DNA from: Actinomycetota bacterium
Lineage (GTDB): Bacteria; Actinomycetota; Actinomycetes; Actinomycetales; Microbacteriaceae
Assembly (NCBI GenBank): GCA_020161315.1
Contig: JAIUOH010000008.1
Span: 22,445-86,444, forward strand
Length of the DNA stretch: 64,000 bases
Reading direction: 5' to 3'
Shown here: positions 9,360-16,558 of the stretch, piece after piece
How the letters are laid out: every line of letters begins with the position of its first letter
Position numbering within the stretch: the stretch's first letter is position 1
The notes under the pieces: model-generated
The model's input: only the letters and a program-made list of their open reading frames with translations
Databases searched by the model: none
What the model was told of the DNA's origin: nothing
Made by a program: the position numbers and the translations under genes

Positions 9360-10762
9360 GCGTTTACTCTCTTGTCAGCTCGACCCGAATGTAGATATTC
9401 TGCCCGACCGCTGCCGTCGTCGCCGAGAAACGCGATGGGCGCGTAGCGCCCGCGCTCTGGGGTGAGAGAGATCAGGGTGTCGCCTCGCCAGGCAACAAGC
9501 TCGACCTCGGTGACCTCCTCGCCGAGTTCGGCCAGTTCGCCAAGCGGAGTCGATCGGAGGCGAAGCGACGCGTCCTCCTCAGACCAGAAGACTTCGTGTT
9601 CGACGGTGCTCGAGCCATATCGGCCGATGTAACGCTCGCGATTCAGCGGTGGCTTTGCACCGGGAGCCGGCTCGATCGCCTCGACGGGAGCAACGTTCGC
9701 GATATCGGCAAGCAGTCTGCGCGAGAGGGCCTCGATGAGCCCCTTCATCTGGCCTCCGTTCGTGAGCACCGCAAACGCCGCGTCGCGGCCCGGGATCACC
9801 CGAAATGTCGAGGATTGCCCAATGGTGCTGCCGTCGTGCCCGATGACCATGCCCTCAGACGTTTCTGTGACATCCCATCCAAGCCCCCATGCCTCACCCC
9901 AACCGATATCGGGCAGCATGACATGTTTCTGCTGCATTGCTGCGACCGATTCGGGCGAGAGCACTTGGTGGCTGGCGGCCGAGCGACCAGCGTCGAGGTG
10001 CATACGTGCGAAGGTCAGCAGATCCTCTGCCCGCATCGCGAGCATCGAACCAGCGGGCGCGTTTGAACGCGCCATCGCCCACACTGGCGTTACCGAGAGT
10101 TGCCCCGCGCCGGCGGGCGATGGCTCTTGCCCAGCAATGTGACCGACCGCTGCTCGGTGCAGAATCGCCTCGGCGGCATTGAGTGATGCGAAGTCGAGCC
10201 CGAGCGGGTCGAGCAGGTGCGCGCGAAAACACTCGTCGAACGGTGCCCCGCGCAAGACCTCGACAATGCGCCCAAGCACGCAGATGCCCGCGTTGTTGTA
10301 GCTGAACTGTTCACCCACGGGAAAAAGCTGGGGAGCAGTGACGAGCAACGCAACGTAACGTTCGAGGTAGTCGGCACCCTCGCCGGTATCGGTGAAGATG
10401 TCGCCCTCAAAGCCCGAAGTGTGCGTTAGCAAGTGCCGCACCGTGACAACCCGGCTCGCTTCGGGGTCAGCAACCCGAAACCCGGGCAGCACGCTCTGCA
10501 CGGTGTCATCGAGCGAGAGTAGGCCTTCGTCGACGAGCTGCATGACGAGCGTCGCGGTGAACACCTTTGTCACCGACCCGATCTGAAAAACCGCATCGGT
10601 CGTGGCTTCAACCCCCGTTTCGAGGTTGAGCACCCCCGCTGCGACCATGCGGCGATGCTCGCCAACCATCACCGCAACCGAGGCCGCTGGCACCCCGTAC
10701 TCCCGCAACAGCGCGGGCAGTTCTCGCTCCAACCAACCGTGAACCTCGTCGAGCGCCGCCAT
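9356..10762 (-). CDS. Serine hydrolase of the beta-lactamase / class C (AmpC-like) family
   Basis: The 468-residue protein shows the penicillin-recognising fold motifs: SVTK (S63-K66, SxxK), YNNAG (YxN type, about residue 150) and a later HDGST (KTG-equivalent HxG). No signal peptide is present, suggesting a cytosolic peptidase or esterase rather than a secreted beta-lactamase. The ATG at 10762 (MAALDEVHGW) follows a GAGGAG ribosome-binding site; a longer start has none. It is first in the peptide-uptake gene run and translationally coupled to the dipeptidase, so a D-aminopeptidase or DD-peptidase-like role is a reasonable inference, not shown. Confidence 0.88.
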   Translation of the reverse strand: MAALDEVHGWLERELPALLREYGVPAASVAVMVGEHRRMVAAGVLNLETGVEATTDAVFQIGSVTKVFTATLVMQLVDEGLLSLDDTVQSVLPGFRVADPEASRVVTVRHLLTHTSGFEGDIFTDTGEGADYLERYVALLVTAPQLFPVGEQFSYNNAGICVLGRIVEVLRGAPFDECFRAHLLDPLGLDFASLNAAEAILHRAAVGHIAGQEPSPAGAGQLSVTPVWAMARSNAPAGSMLAMRAEDLLTFARMHLDAGRSAASHQVLSPESVAAMQQKHVMLPDIGWGEAWGLGWDVTETSEGMVIGHDGSTIGQSSTFRVIPGRDAAFAVLTNGGQMKGLIEALSRRLLADIANVAPVEAIEPAPGAKPPLNRERYIGRYGSSTVEHEVFWSEEDASLRLRSTPLGELAELGEEVTEVELVAWRGDTLISLTPERGRYAPIAFLGDDGSGRAEYLHSGRADKRVNA

Positions 10763-10881
10763 CGTCTCCTCCTCGAATGCAGAGTGGTGCACGAGCGAGT
10801 CTATGGGCGCCTCGGCCGCGCGAGACTGTCGAATTCTACGAGCGGCTCACCTTGAAACCGTCGGCGTCACCAATTCGACCC

Positions 10882-12060
10882 TCACACGCTCGCTGCGCGC
10901 GCGGCCACGAACGCGGCGACGCAGGCACGAACCTGTTCCTCGGTGTGTGCCGCCGAGAGCTGCACGCGGATGCGCGCCTCGCCCTTGGGCACGACGGGAT
11001 AGCTGAACGCCGTCACGAACACACCCTGCCGCTGCATCTCGCCGGCAACTCGCTCGGTGAGCACGGCGTCGCCGAACATCACGGGAACGATCGGGTGCTC
11101 CCCCGGCAACAGCTCGAACCTTTCAGCAGTCATGAGAGACCTGAACAGCGAGGCGTTCGAACGTAGCCGCTCACGAGCATCGCCCGCCGATTCGACCAGA
11201 TCGAGCGCGGCAAGCGTGCCTGCCACGATCGAAGGAGCGAGCGTGTTCGAGAAGAGGTACGGCCTGGCTCGCTGACGCAGCAGCTCGACGATCTCGCGGC
11301 GACCCGAGACGTAACCGCCCGAGGCCCCACCGAGCGCCTTGCCGAAAGTGCCGGTGAGAATGTCGACACGCTCGGCCACCCCGCACAGCTCGGGTGTGCC
11401 GCGGCCGCCCTCACCCAGAAAGCCCACGGCGTGCGAGTCATCGACGAGCACAAGTGCGTCGTAGCGCTCGGCAAGATCACAGATCGCCTCGAGCGGGGCG
11501 ACGTAGCCGTCCATCGAGAAGACGCCGTCGGTAACGATCACCCTGAACCTCGCGTCCGCGGCCTCGAGAAGCCGCTGCTCAAGCTCGGCCATGTCACGGT
11601 TTGCGTAGCGCAGCCTGCGCGCCTTCGAGAGCCTGATGCCGTCGATGATCGACGCGTGGTTCAGCGCGTCAGAGATGATCGCGTCTTCGGTACCGAAGAG
11701 CGTCTCGAACACGCCTCCGTTCGCGTCAAAACACGAAGAGAAGAGGATCGTCTCATCCGTGCCGAGAAAACTCGAGAGACGGCGCTCGAGGTCGAGATGC
11801 TGCTGCTGCGTGCCGCAGATAAAGCGCACGCTTGCGAGGCCGTATCCCCAATCGTCGAGCGCCTTATGGGCAGCCTCGACAATCGCGGGGTGGTCGGCAA
11901 GGCCGAGATAGTTGTTGGCGCAGAAGTTGAGCACATTCGCCGAACCCACGGCGATCTCGGGCCCCTGGGGCCCGAGGATCCCACGCTCGTTCTTCGTCAA
12001 CCCTGCCGCGGCAATCCCATCGAGCTCGGCCCGCAGGTGCTCCTTGAAAGATGCGTACAT
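10882..12060 (-). CDS. kbl: Glycine C-acetyltransferase (2-amino-3-ketobutyrate CoA ligase)
   Basis: A 392-residue PLP enzyme of the alpha-oxoamine synthase family. It has [18 protein letters not shown]-like [29 protein letters not shown] and the PLP-lysine motif [14 protein letters not shown]. Length and motifs match E. coli Kbl. It converts 2-amino-3-ketobutyrate plus CoA into glycine and acetyl-CoA. Its ATG overlaps the tdh stop by one base (TAATG), so the two are coupled and complete the threonine-to-glycine route. Confidence 0.95.
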   Translation of the reverse strand: MYASFKEHLRAELDGIAAAGLTKNERGILGPQGPEIAVGSANVLNFCANNYLGLADHPAIVEAAHKALDDWGYGLASVRFICGTQQQHLDLERRLSSFLGTDETILFSSCFDANGGVFETLFGTEDAIISDALNHASIIDGIRLSKARRLRYANRDMAELEQRLLEAADARFRVIVTDGVFSMDGYVAPLEAICDLAERYDALVLVDDSHAVGFLGEGGRGTPELCGVAERVDILTGTFGKALGGASGGYVSGRREIVELLRQRARPYLFSNTLAPSIVAGTLAALDLVESAGDARERLRSNASLFRSLMTAERFELLPGEHPIVPVMFGDAVLTERVAGEMQRQGVFVTAFSYPVVPKGEARIRVQLSAAHTEEQVRACVAAFVAARAASV

Positions 12061-13103
12061 TACAGCTCCGTCCAGTCGAGAATGATTTTGCCAGTGCTTG
12101 CTGACTGCGCGGCGTCAAAGCCCTGCTGCCAGTCGCGGGCAGGAATGGTGCCTGCGATGACCGAGCCAATGCGCTCGCGCAGCTGTGCGCTGGTCTGCAA
12201 CATCGCGGCCATGGCGTTCCAGGTCTCGAACATTTCGCGACCGTAGATGCCCTTGAGCGTCAGCATGTGCGTGACGACCTTGCCCCAGTCGATGCTGAAG
12301 TCTTCTGCGGGCAAGCCCAGCATCGCAATGCGACCGCCGTGGTTCATGTTCTCAATCATCTCGGGCAGAGCGGTAGCGGCGCCGCTCATCTCGAAGCCGA
12401 TGTCGAAGCCCTCGCGCATGCAGAGCGACTTCTGCGCGTCGATCACGCGGTCGTTCGCGACGTTGACGGTCGCGTCTGCGCCCATCGTGCTGGCGAGCTC
12501 GAGGCGCTCGGGGCTAATGTCAGTGGCGACGATGAAGCGGGCACCAACGTGTCGCGCGACCGCGATCGACATCAGGCCGATCGGGCCGCAGCCGCTCACG
12601 AGCACGTCTTCACCGACGAGCGGAAACGCGAGCGCAGTGTGAACCGCGTTGCCGAGCGGGTCAAAGATCGCGCCGAGCTCGGGAGCGATGTCGCCCTGGT
12701 GCACCCAGACGTTGCTCGCGGGCAGCGAGAGGTATTCGGCAAACGCGCCATTGCGGTGCAGGCCGAGGCCGAGGGTACGAATGCACATCTGGCGGCGGCC
12801 GGCACGACAGTTGCGACAGGTGCCGCAGACGATGTGACCCTCTCCCGAGACCCGGTCGCCGACCTTCACGTCGCGCACCTGCGGGCCAATCTCGACGACC
12901 TCGCCGTAGAACTCGTGACCCGGAACGAGGGGCGCGCTCAGCGTGTTCGCCGCCCAGTTGTCCCATTTCAAGATGTGCAGGTCGGTGCCGCAAATGCCGG
13001 TGCGCAGCACGCGAATGATGACCTCGTCGGGGCCACAACTTGGGTCTGGTACGTCAGTGAGTTCGAGCCCCGGCGCTGGGGCCAGCTTCAGCAGTGCTTT
13101 CAT
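12060..13103 (-). CDS. tdh: L-threonine 3-dehydrogenase
   Basis: A 347-residue zinc medium-chain dehydrogenase. GICGTDLHI places the catalytic-zinc cysteine at residue 38 as in E. coli Tdh, followed by PGHEFYGEV, the structural-zinc region with [16 protein letters not shown], and the NAD-binding [11 protein letters not shown]. It oxidises L-threonine to 2-amino-3-ketobutyrate, which Kbl cleaves. Start at 13103. The upstream AT-rich region holds an inverted repeat (13122-13149) suited to an operator. Confidence 0.95.
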   Translation of the reverse strand: MKALLKLAPAPGLELTDVPDPSCGPDEVIIRVLRTGICGTDLHILKWDNWAANTLSAPLVPGHEFYGEVVEIGPQVRDVKVGDRVSGEGHIVCGTCRNCRAGRRQMCIRTLGLGLHRNGAFAEYLSLPASNVWVHQGDIAPELGAIFDPLGNAVHTALAFPLVGEDVLVSGCGPIGLMSIAVARHVGARFIVATDISPERLELASTMGADATVNVANDRVIDAQKSLCMREGFDIGFEMSGAATALPEMIENMNHGGRIAMLGLPAEDFSIDWGKVVTHMLTLKGIYGREMFETWNAMAAMLQTSAQLRERIGSVIAGTIPARDWQQGFDAAQSASTGKIILDWTEL

Positions 13104-13121
13104 ACAAGACAGTTTTGCGAG

Positions 13122-13149
13122 TACTCACTATTGAGAGCAATAGCGAGTA
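13122..13149. promoter_or_regulatory. Inverted-repeat operator candidate in the tdh promoter
   Basis: Arms 13122-13133 and 13138-13149 match at 11 of 12 positions around a 4-nt centre (TACTCACTATTG against CAATAGCGAGTA). It lies 19-46 bases upstream of the tdh start in unusually AT-rich DNA. A LysR- or other repressor-binding site is the likely role. Confidence 0.5.
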
Positions 13150-13242
13150 TCTTCATAATTAGTTAAGAAGTTACTAAAGAGTTTCGCGTCGGTATTTTGC
13201 GCAGGATCGCCCAGTCACCGAAGCCCCACAATCTCTCTGAAG

Positions 13243-13301
13243 CAACACAATCCCACCGAGACAACACGACATTCTCGTGTTGTCTCGGCGAAACCGTGTT
13301 G
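13243..13301. promoter_or_regulatory. Nested long palindrome upstream of the LysR regulator gene
   Basis: A perfect 14-bp inverted repeat (13256-13269 with 13275-13288, 5-nt loop) is enclosed by CAACAC (13243-13248) and GTGTTG (13296-13301), separated symmetrically by 7 nt on each side. It ends 54 bp before the regulator start. It could be a LysR autoregulatory site or a structured leader. Confidence 0.5.
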
Positions 13302-13355
13302 TTTGGTTCGGCCTCCGGCCCGGGCGAACACACCTGACCACATGAAGGGATCAGC

Positions 13356-14288
13356 ATGGAGCTGCACCACTTGCAGATCTTGCGAGAGCTCGAAACTCAC
13401 GGCAGCGTGACCGCAGTTGCCCAGTCGCTGCACGTCACCCCCTCTGCGGTCTCGCAGCAACTCTCGGCCCTGCAGCGCGAGTTTGCCGCCCCGCTCACCC
13501 GCCGCGAGGGCCGCACGCTCGTGCTCACGCGGGCGGGCGAGGCACTCGCAAAGGCCGGGGTCGATGTTATCGAAGCGATGGCGGCGGCGAAGCACGCGGT
13601 AGAAGACTTCGAGCGTGCGCCCGGCGGCGAGGTCACACTGTGCGGTTTTCACAGCGCGGCGCAGGCGCTCTTCGGCCCGCTGCTCGGCGAGCTGCGGGCG
13701 CTCATACCCGCAGCCGAGCGCCCGAGACTGCGCCTTTCTGACGAAGACGTCTCGCAAGAAGAGTTTCCGGTGCTCACGGCGCACTACGATCTCGTGATCG
13801 CGCACCGCATGCAGCACAGCGCCCCCTGGCCAGAGGCCGGGGTGCGGGCGATCCCGCTCGCGGAAGAACCGCTCGACATCGCCCTCCCCGCGACCCACCC
13901 ACTCGCCTCACGCACGGCGCTCTCGCCGAGCAGCGTCGCCGGCGAGCGCTGGGTCACGAGCCGCAGCGGCTACTCCCCCGACGATCTGGTCGCCGCGATC
14001 GCTGCGGTCGCTATTCGCCCGGTGCGCATTGCCCATCGCGTGAACGACTACGGTTCGGTAGCCGCCGTAGTGGCCGCCGGTGATGCGATCGGCATGGTGC
14101 CGAGGTACACGGTGGGCGCGACGCTGCCCGGCCTCGTGCTGCGCCCCCTCACCGGCATCAACGCAACCCGAAGCATCGACGTGCTCACCAGGCCCGAGAA
14201 CCTGCACCGCCACTCGGTGCAGGCGGTGATCACGGCTCTGCGCTCGGTAATGACACGCCTCGTTGCCGCGGCAGAGACGCGGATGTAG
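13356..14288 (+). CDS. LysR family transcriptional regulator
   Basis: A 310-residue regulator. The N-terminal winged HTH covers about residues 1-60 (MELHHLQILRELETHGSVTA, then VAQSLHVTPSAVSQQLSALQ); the rest is a periplasmic-binding-protein-like effector domain. The start ATG follows GAAGGGATC. It is divergent from tdh-kbl, the usual arrangement for a LysR protein controlling its neighbour, so regulation of threonine catabolism is a fair inference. The effector is unknown. Confidence 0.92.
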   Translation: MELHHLQILRELETHGSVTAVAQSLHVTPSAVSQQLSALQREFAAPLTRREGRTLVLTRAGEALAKAGVDVIEAMAAAKHAVEDFERAPGGEVTLCGFHSAAQALFGPLLGELRALIPAAERPRLRLSDEDVSQEEFPVLTAHYDLVIAHRMQHSAPWPEAGVRAIPLAEEPLDIALPATHPLASRTALSPSSVAGERWVTSRSGYSPDDLVAAIAAVAIRPVRIAHRVNDYGSVAAVVAAGDAIGMVPRYTVGATLPGLVLRPLTGINATRSIDVLTRPENLHRHSVQAVITALRSVMTRLVAAAETRM

Positions 14289-14409
14289 GCGCGAGCACAG
14301 ATGCAGACACAGACCCAAAACTACGTCTTGCCGTAGTCAATTCGCGCGGGGCGGCAGCGCTCTCGACCGGGTTTTCACGCATCGCGATTGCTTGCTAACG
14401 TGGCCATAC

Positions 14410-15135
14410 GTGAATGACATCAACATCGCGAACCCCCACGAGTACGACCACACGCACTCGTCTTCGGCGGGCTCTGGGTGGCTGCGCGCGTCAGTATTCG
14501 GCGCGATGGACGGCCTCGTCTCAAACGTCGGCCTCATCGCGGGTATCGCTGCGGCGGGCGCCGCGCCCGGCATTGTGGCGATCACGGGTATCTCTGGCCT
14601 TATCGCAGGTGCGATCTCGATGGCCCTCGGCGAGTACACCTCGGTGCGCACGCAGAACGAGCAACTCATGGTCGAGGTTGAGACCGAGCGAAACGCACTA
14701 AAGCGCAACCCCGTCGGCGAAGAGGCAGAGCTTTCGACCATGTTCGAGTCGCTCGGCATGCTGCCCCACACCGCGCGCGAGGCGGCCGCCCAGGTGCACG
14801 AGAACTCTGACCAGGCGTTGCGGGTGCACCTCGCGCACGAACTCGGCCTGAGCCCGGACGAGGTGCCCTCACCTCGAGTGGCGGCGGTCTCGTCATTCGT
14901 TGCGTTTAGCGTCGGCGCGATTATTCCGGTGCTGCCATTCTTGCTCGGCTTCGGCACGCTTGGGTGGGGCCTCATCTTCGGCGGGGCTGGCCTGCTCGCC
15001 GCGGGCTTCGCCGCGGCGAAGTTTACCGACCGTAACCCGCTCGCCGGTGCCGGGCGCCAGCTATTCTTCGGCAGCATCGCGGTGGCGGCCACGTACGCGA
15101 TCGGCAAGCTGCTCGGGGTGTCGGCGCTCGGCTAG
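14410..15135 (+). CDS. VIT/CCC1-family metal transporter
   Basis: The 241-residue membrane protein contains the VIT1/CCC1 signature FGAMDGLVSNVGLIAGIAAA, then ISGLIAGAISMALGEYTSVRTQNE, a hydrophilic metal-binding-type helical region, and three C-terminal TM segments. Family members move Fe2+ or Mn2+ across membranes. The start is taken as GTG 14410 (VNDINIANPHEYDHTH); the longer frame upstream is low-complexity and unlikely. A GC-rich hairpin follows the stop. Confidence 0.88.
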   Translation: MNDINIANPHEYDHTHSSSAGSGWLRASVFGAMDGLVSNVGLIAGIAAAGAAPGIVAITGISGLIAGAISMALGEYTSVRTQNEQLMVEVETERNALKRNPVGEEAELSTMFESLGMLPHTAREAAAQVHENSDQALRVHLAHELGLSPDEVPSPRVAAVSSFVAFSVGAIIPVLPFLLGFGTLGWGLIFGGAGLLAAGFAAAKFTDRNPLAGAGRQLFFGSIAVAATYAIGKLLGVSALG

Positions 15136-15146
15136 CTCGAGCGCCG

Positions 15147-15167
15147 GGCGCGCGCATGGTGCGCGCC
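15147..15167. terminator. GC-rich hairpin after the VIT gene
   Basis: GGCGCGC (15147-15153) pairs with GCGCGCC (15161-15167) across a 7-nt loop, 11 bp past the stop codon. No T-run follows, so termination strength is uncertain. Confidence 0.4.
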
Positions 15168-15187
15168 GATCCTCGCCTCGAAGCCCG

Positions 15188-15193
15188 TAGGCT
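15188..15193 (+). promoter_or_regulatory. Extended -10 of a probable leaderless promoter
   Basis: TAGGCT lies exactly 6 nt before the ATG at 15200, the TANNNT-N6-7-ATG layout of actinobacterial leaderless transcripts. No Shine-Dalgarno sequence is present. Confidence 0.5.
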
Positions 15194-15199
15194 TGACGC

Positions 15200-15538
15200 A
15201 TGCCAAGCCCAGAGTTCGTCGAAGCGGTGCTCGACGTGGTCAGGCGCATTCCACCCGGTCGCGTCATGACCTACGGCGATGTCGCGTGGGCCCTACAGTC
15301 GAATGCACCGCGCGCGGTCGGCAACGTCATGGCGCACTACGGGCACGCAGTGAGCTGGTGGCGCGTGGTACCAGCAAGCGGGCTACCCCCACAGGGGCAC
15401 GCCCGGCTCGCGCTGCCACACTACGAGGCCGAGGGCACGCCGCTCAGGCACATCGAGTCACCTGATGACTATCGCATCGCACTCTCATCAGCCAGGCTCG
15501 AATACGAACACGAAATCTACTCGGAGGTTGCCCCGTGA
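15200..15538 (+). CDS. MGMT-family alkyltransferase-like (ATL) protein
   Basis: A 112-residue protein of the C-terminal O6-alkylguanine-DNA-alkyltransferase fold: PGRVMTYGDVA at the N-terminus and an ATL-type WWRVVPASG in place of region. The PCHR active-site cysteine motif of true MGMT is absent, so it likely binds alkylated bases and flags them for excision repair rather than repairing them itself. The stop overlaps the next gene's GTG (GTGA), so the two are coupled. Confidence 0.88.
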   Translation: MPSPEFVEAVLDVVRRIPPGRVMTYGDVAWALQSNAPRAVGNVMAHYGHAVSWWRVVPASGLPPQGHARLALPHYEAEGTPLRHIESPDDYRIALSSARLEYEHEIYSEVAP

Positions 15539-16329
15539 ATCGCAAAGCCTCGCGCGGCAGCGCGCCAAAAGGCGGGGCACGCGATAACTCTCGCGGCGCC
15601 CAACTGCGCGCAGCACAGCGCAAGAGCCCGCAGGCCAAGCAGGCCCCGGCCGCAAAGAAAAAGCGTGCCGCACCCCCGGCCCCTGCGGCACCGGTCGAGC
15701 TGCCACCAATCAAACTTGGGTTTGTGCGCGGCGTCGCACCGAGCAAGTGGGCGAGGCGGTGGGCGAGAGCGGTGCGCGAGCAGCCGCTTGAGCTGGTGCC
15801 GGTCGGGCTGCACGAAGTTGAAGCTGTCCGCACCGAACTCGACGTACTGATCGAGCGGGTAGCTCCGAACGCGCGACCAGAGGGCAGCGGCGAGGTCGAC
15901 CGCACCCGCCACGCGATGCGGCTCTACGAAGAAACCGTCGCGCTTGTCGTGCCCGCAGACCACGAACTCGCCGAGCGAAACGAGGTGAGCATCGAAGACC
16001 TTGCGCTCATAAAGCTGCTCGATCACCCAGATCACTTTCAGATCTGGCCCGAAGCCGAGGCGTGGAAGGATCCCGCTTGGATGCCCCGCGATGCCCGCGC
16101 AACCCTTGAGCTCGTCGCAACCGGGCTCGGCGGCGCGCTCCTTGCGCAGCCACTCGCGAGGCACCTCATCGACAAACGCGCACACGCGGTTGTGCCCGTG
16201 ACGCGAGATGGCGAATCGCTGCTGCCCGGCACCGAAATCTGGGCCAGCTGGCGCGTCGAGCGCGACGGTGACGACGTGCAGCGCCTCGTTGGCACCCTGC
16301 GCGGGCGCACCGCGCGCAGCAGCCGCTAG
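15535..16329 (+). CDS. LysR-type substrate-binding-domain protein without a DNA-binding domain
   Basis: The 264-residue protein begins with about 50 residues rich in Lys, Arg, Ala and Pro (AKKKRAAPPAPAAP) and continues as a LysR-type effector domain: IKLGFVRGVAPSKW, ELVPVGLHEVE, TVALVVPADHELAERNEVS, LVATGLGGALLAQPLARH. There is no HTH. It is coupled to the ATL gene by a 4-nt overlap. The basic tail could bind nucleic acid non-specifically. Family resemblance is clear; function is unknown. Confidence 0.75.
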   Translation: MNRKASRGSAPKGGARDNSRGAQLRAAQRKSPQAKQAPAAKKKRAAPPAPAAPVELPPIKLGFVRGVAPSKWARRWARAVREQPLELVPVGLHEVEAVRTELDVLIERVAPNARPEGSGEVDRTRHAMRLYEETVALVVPADHELAERNEVSIEDLALIKLLDHPDHFQIWPEAEAWKDPAWMPRDARATLELVATGLGGALLAQPLARHLIDKRAHAVVPVTRDGESLLPGTEIWASWRVERDGDDVQRLVGTLRGRTARSSR

Positions 16330-16493
16330 GTTCTTACGTTTCTTCGCGTTGGATCGCGCCCACCCAGTGCGCGACCTTGTTTGACGCGCCTGCAAGCCGT
16401 GCTCTCCGCAGGTGACAGGTAACCACCGCGCCCTTCACCTACCCTCGTTGAGCCTGTTTTTCGCGTTTGCGCGCGCTCGCCCATCTAGTAGGT

Positions 16494-16531
16494 GACAGGC
16501 CGTTTGGCATCCCCCAAGCAAACGGCCTGTC
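16494..16531. promoter_or_regulatory. Long leader hairpin upstream of the thioester adhesin gene
   Basis: A perfect 13-bp inverted repeat (16494-16506 with 16519-16531) with a 12-nt loop ends 27 nt before the adhesin start; flanking CTAGT (16485) and ACTAG (16537) may extend it. A second GGTGACAGG motif lies about 80 bp upstream near 16410. It may be a terminator of the preceding gene or a leader controlling the adhesin. Confidence 0.5.
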
Positions 16532-16558
16532 GCCCCACTAGTAGTGAAGGAGCGTTCC

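Noticed and set aside
13215-13898. Long minus-strand open frame opposite the LysR gene
   Set aside because: It has no ribosome site or similarity and is a high-GC antisense shadow of the regulator gene.
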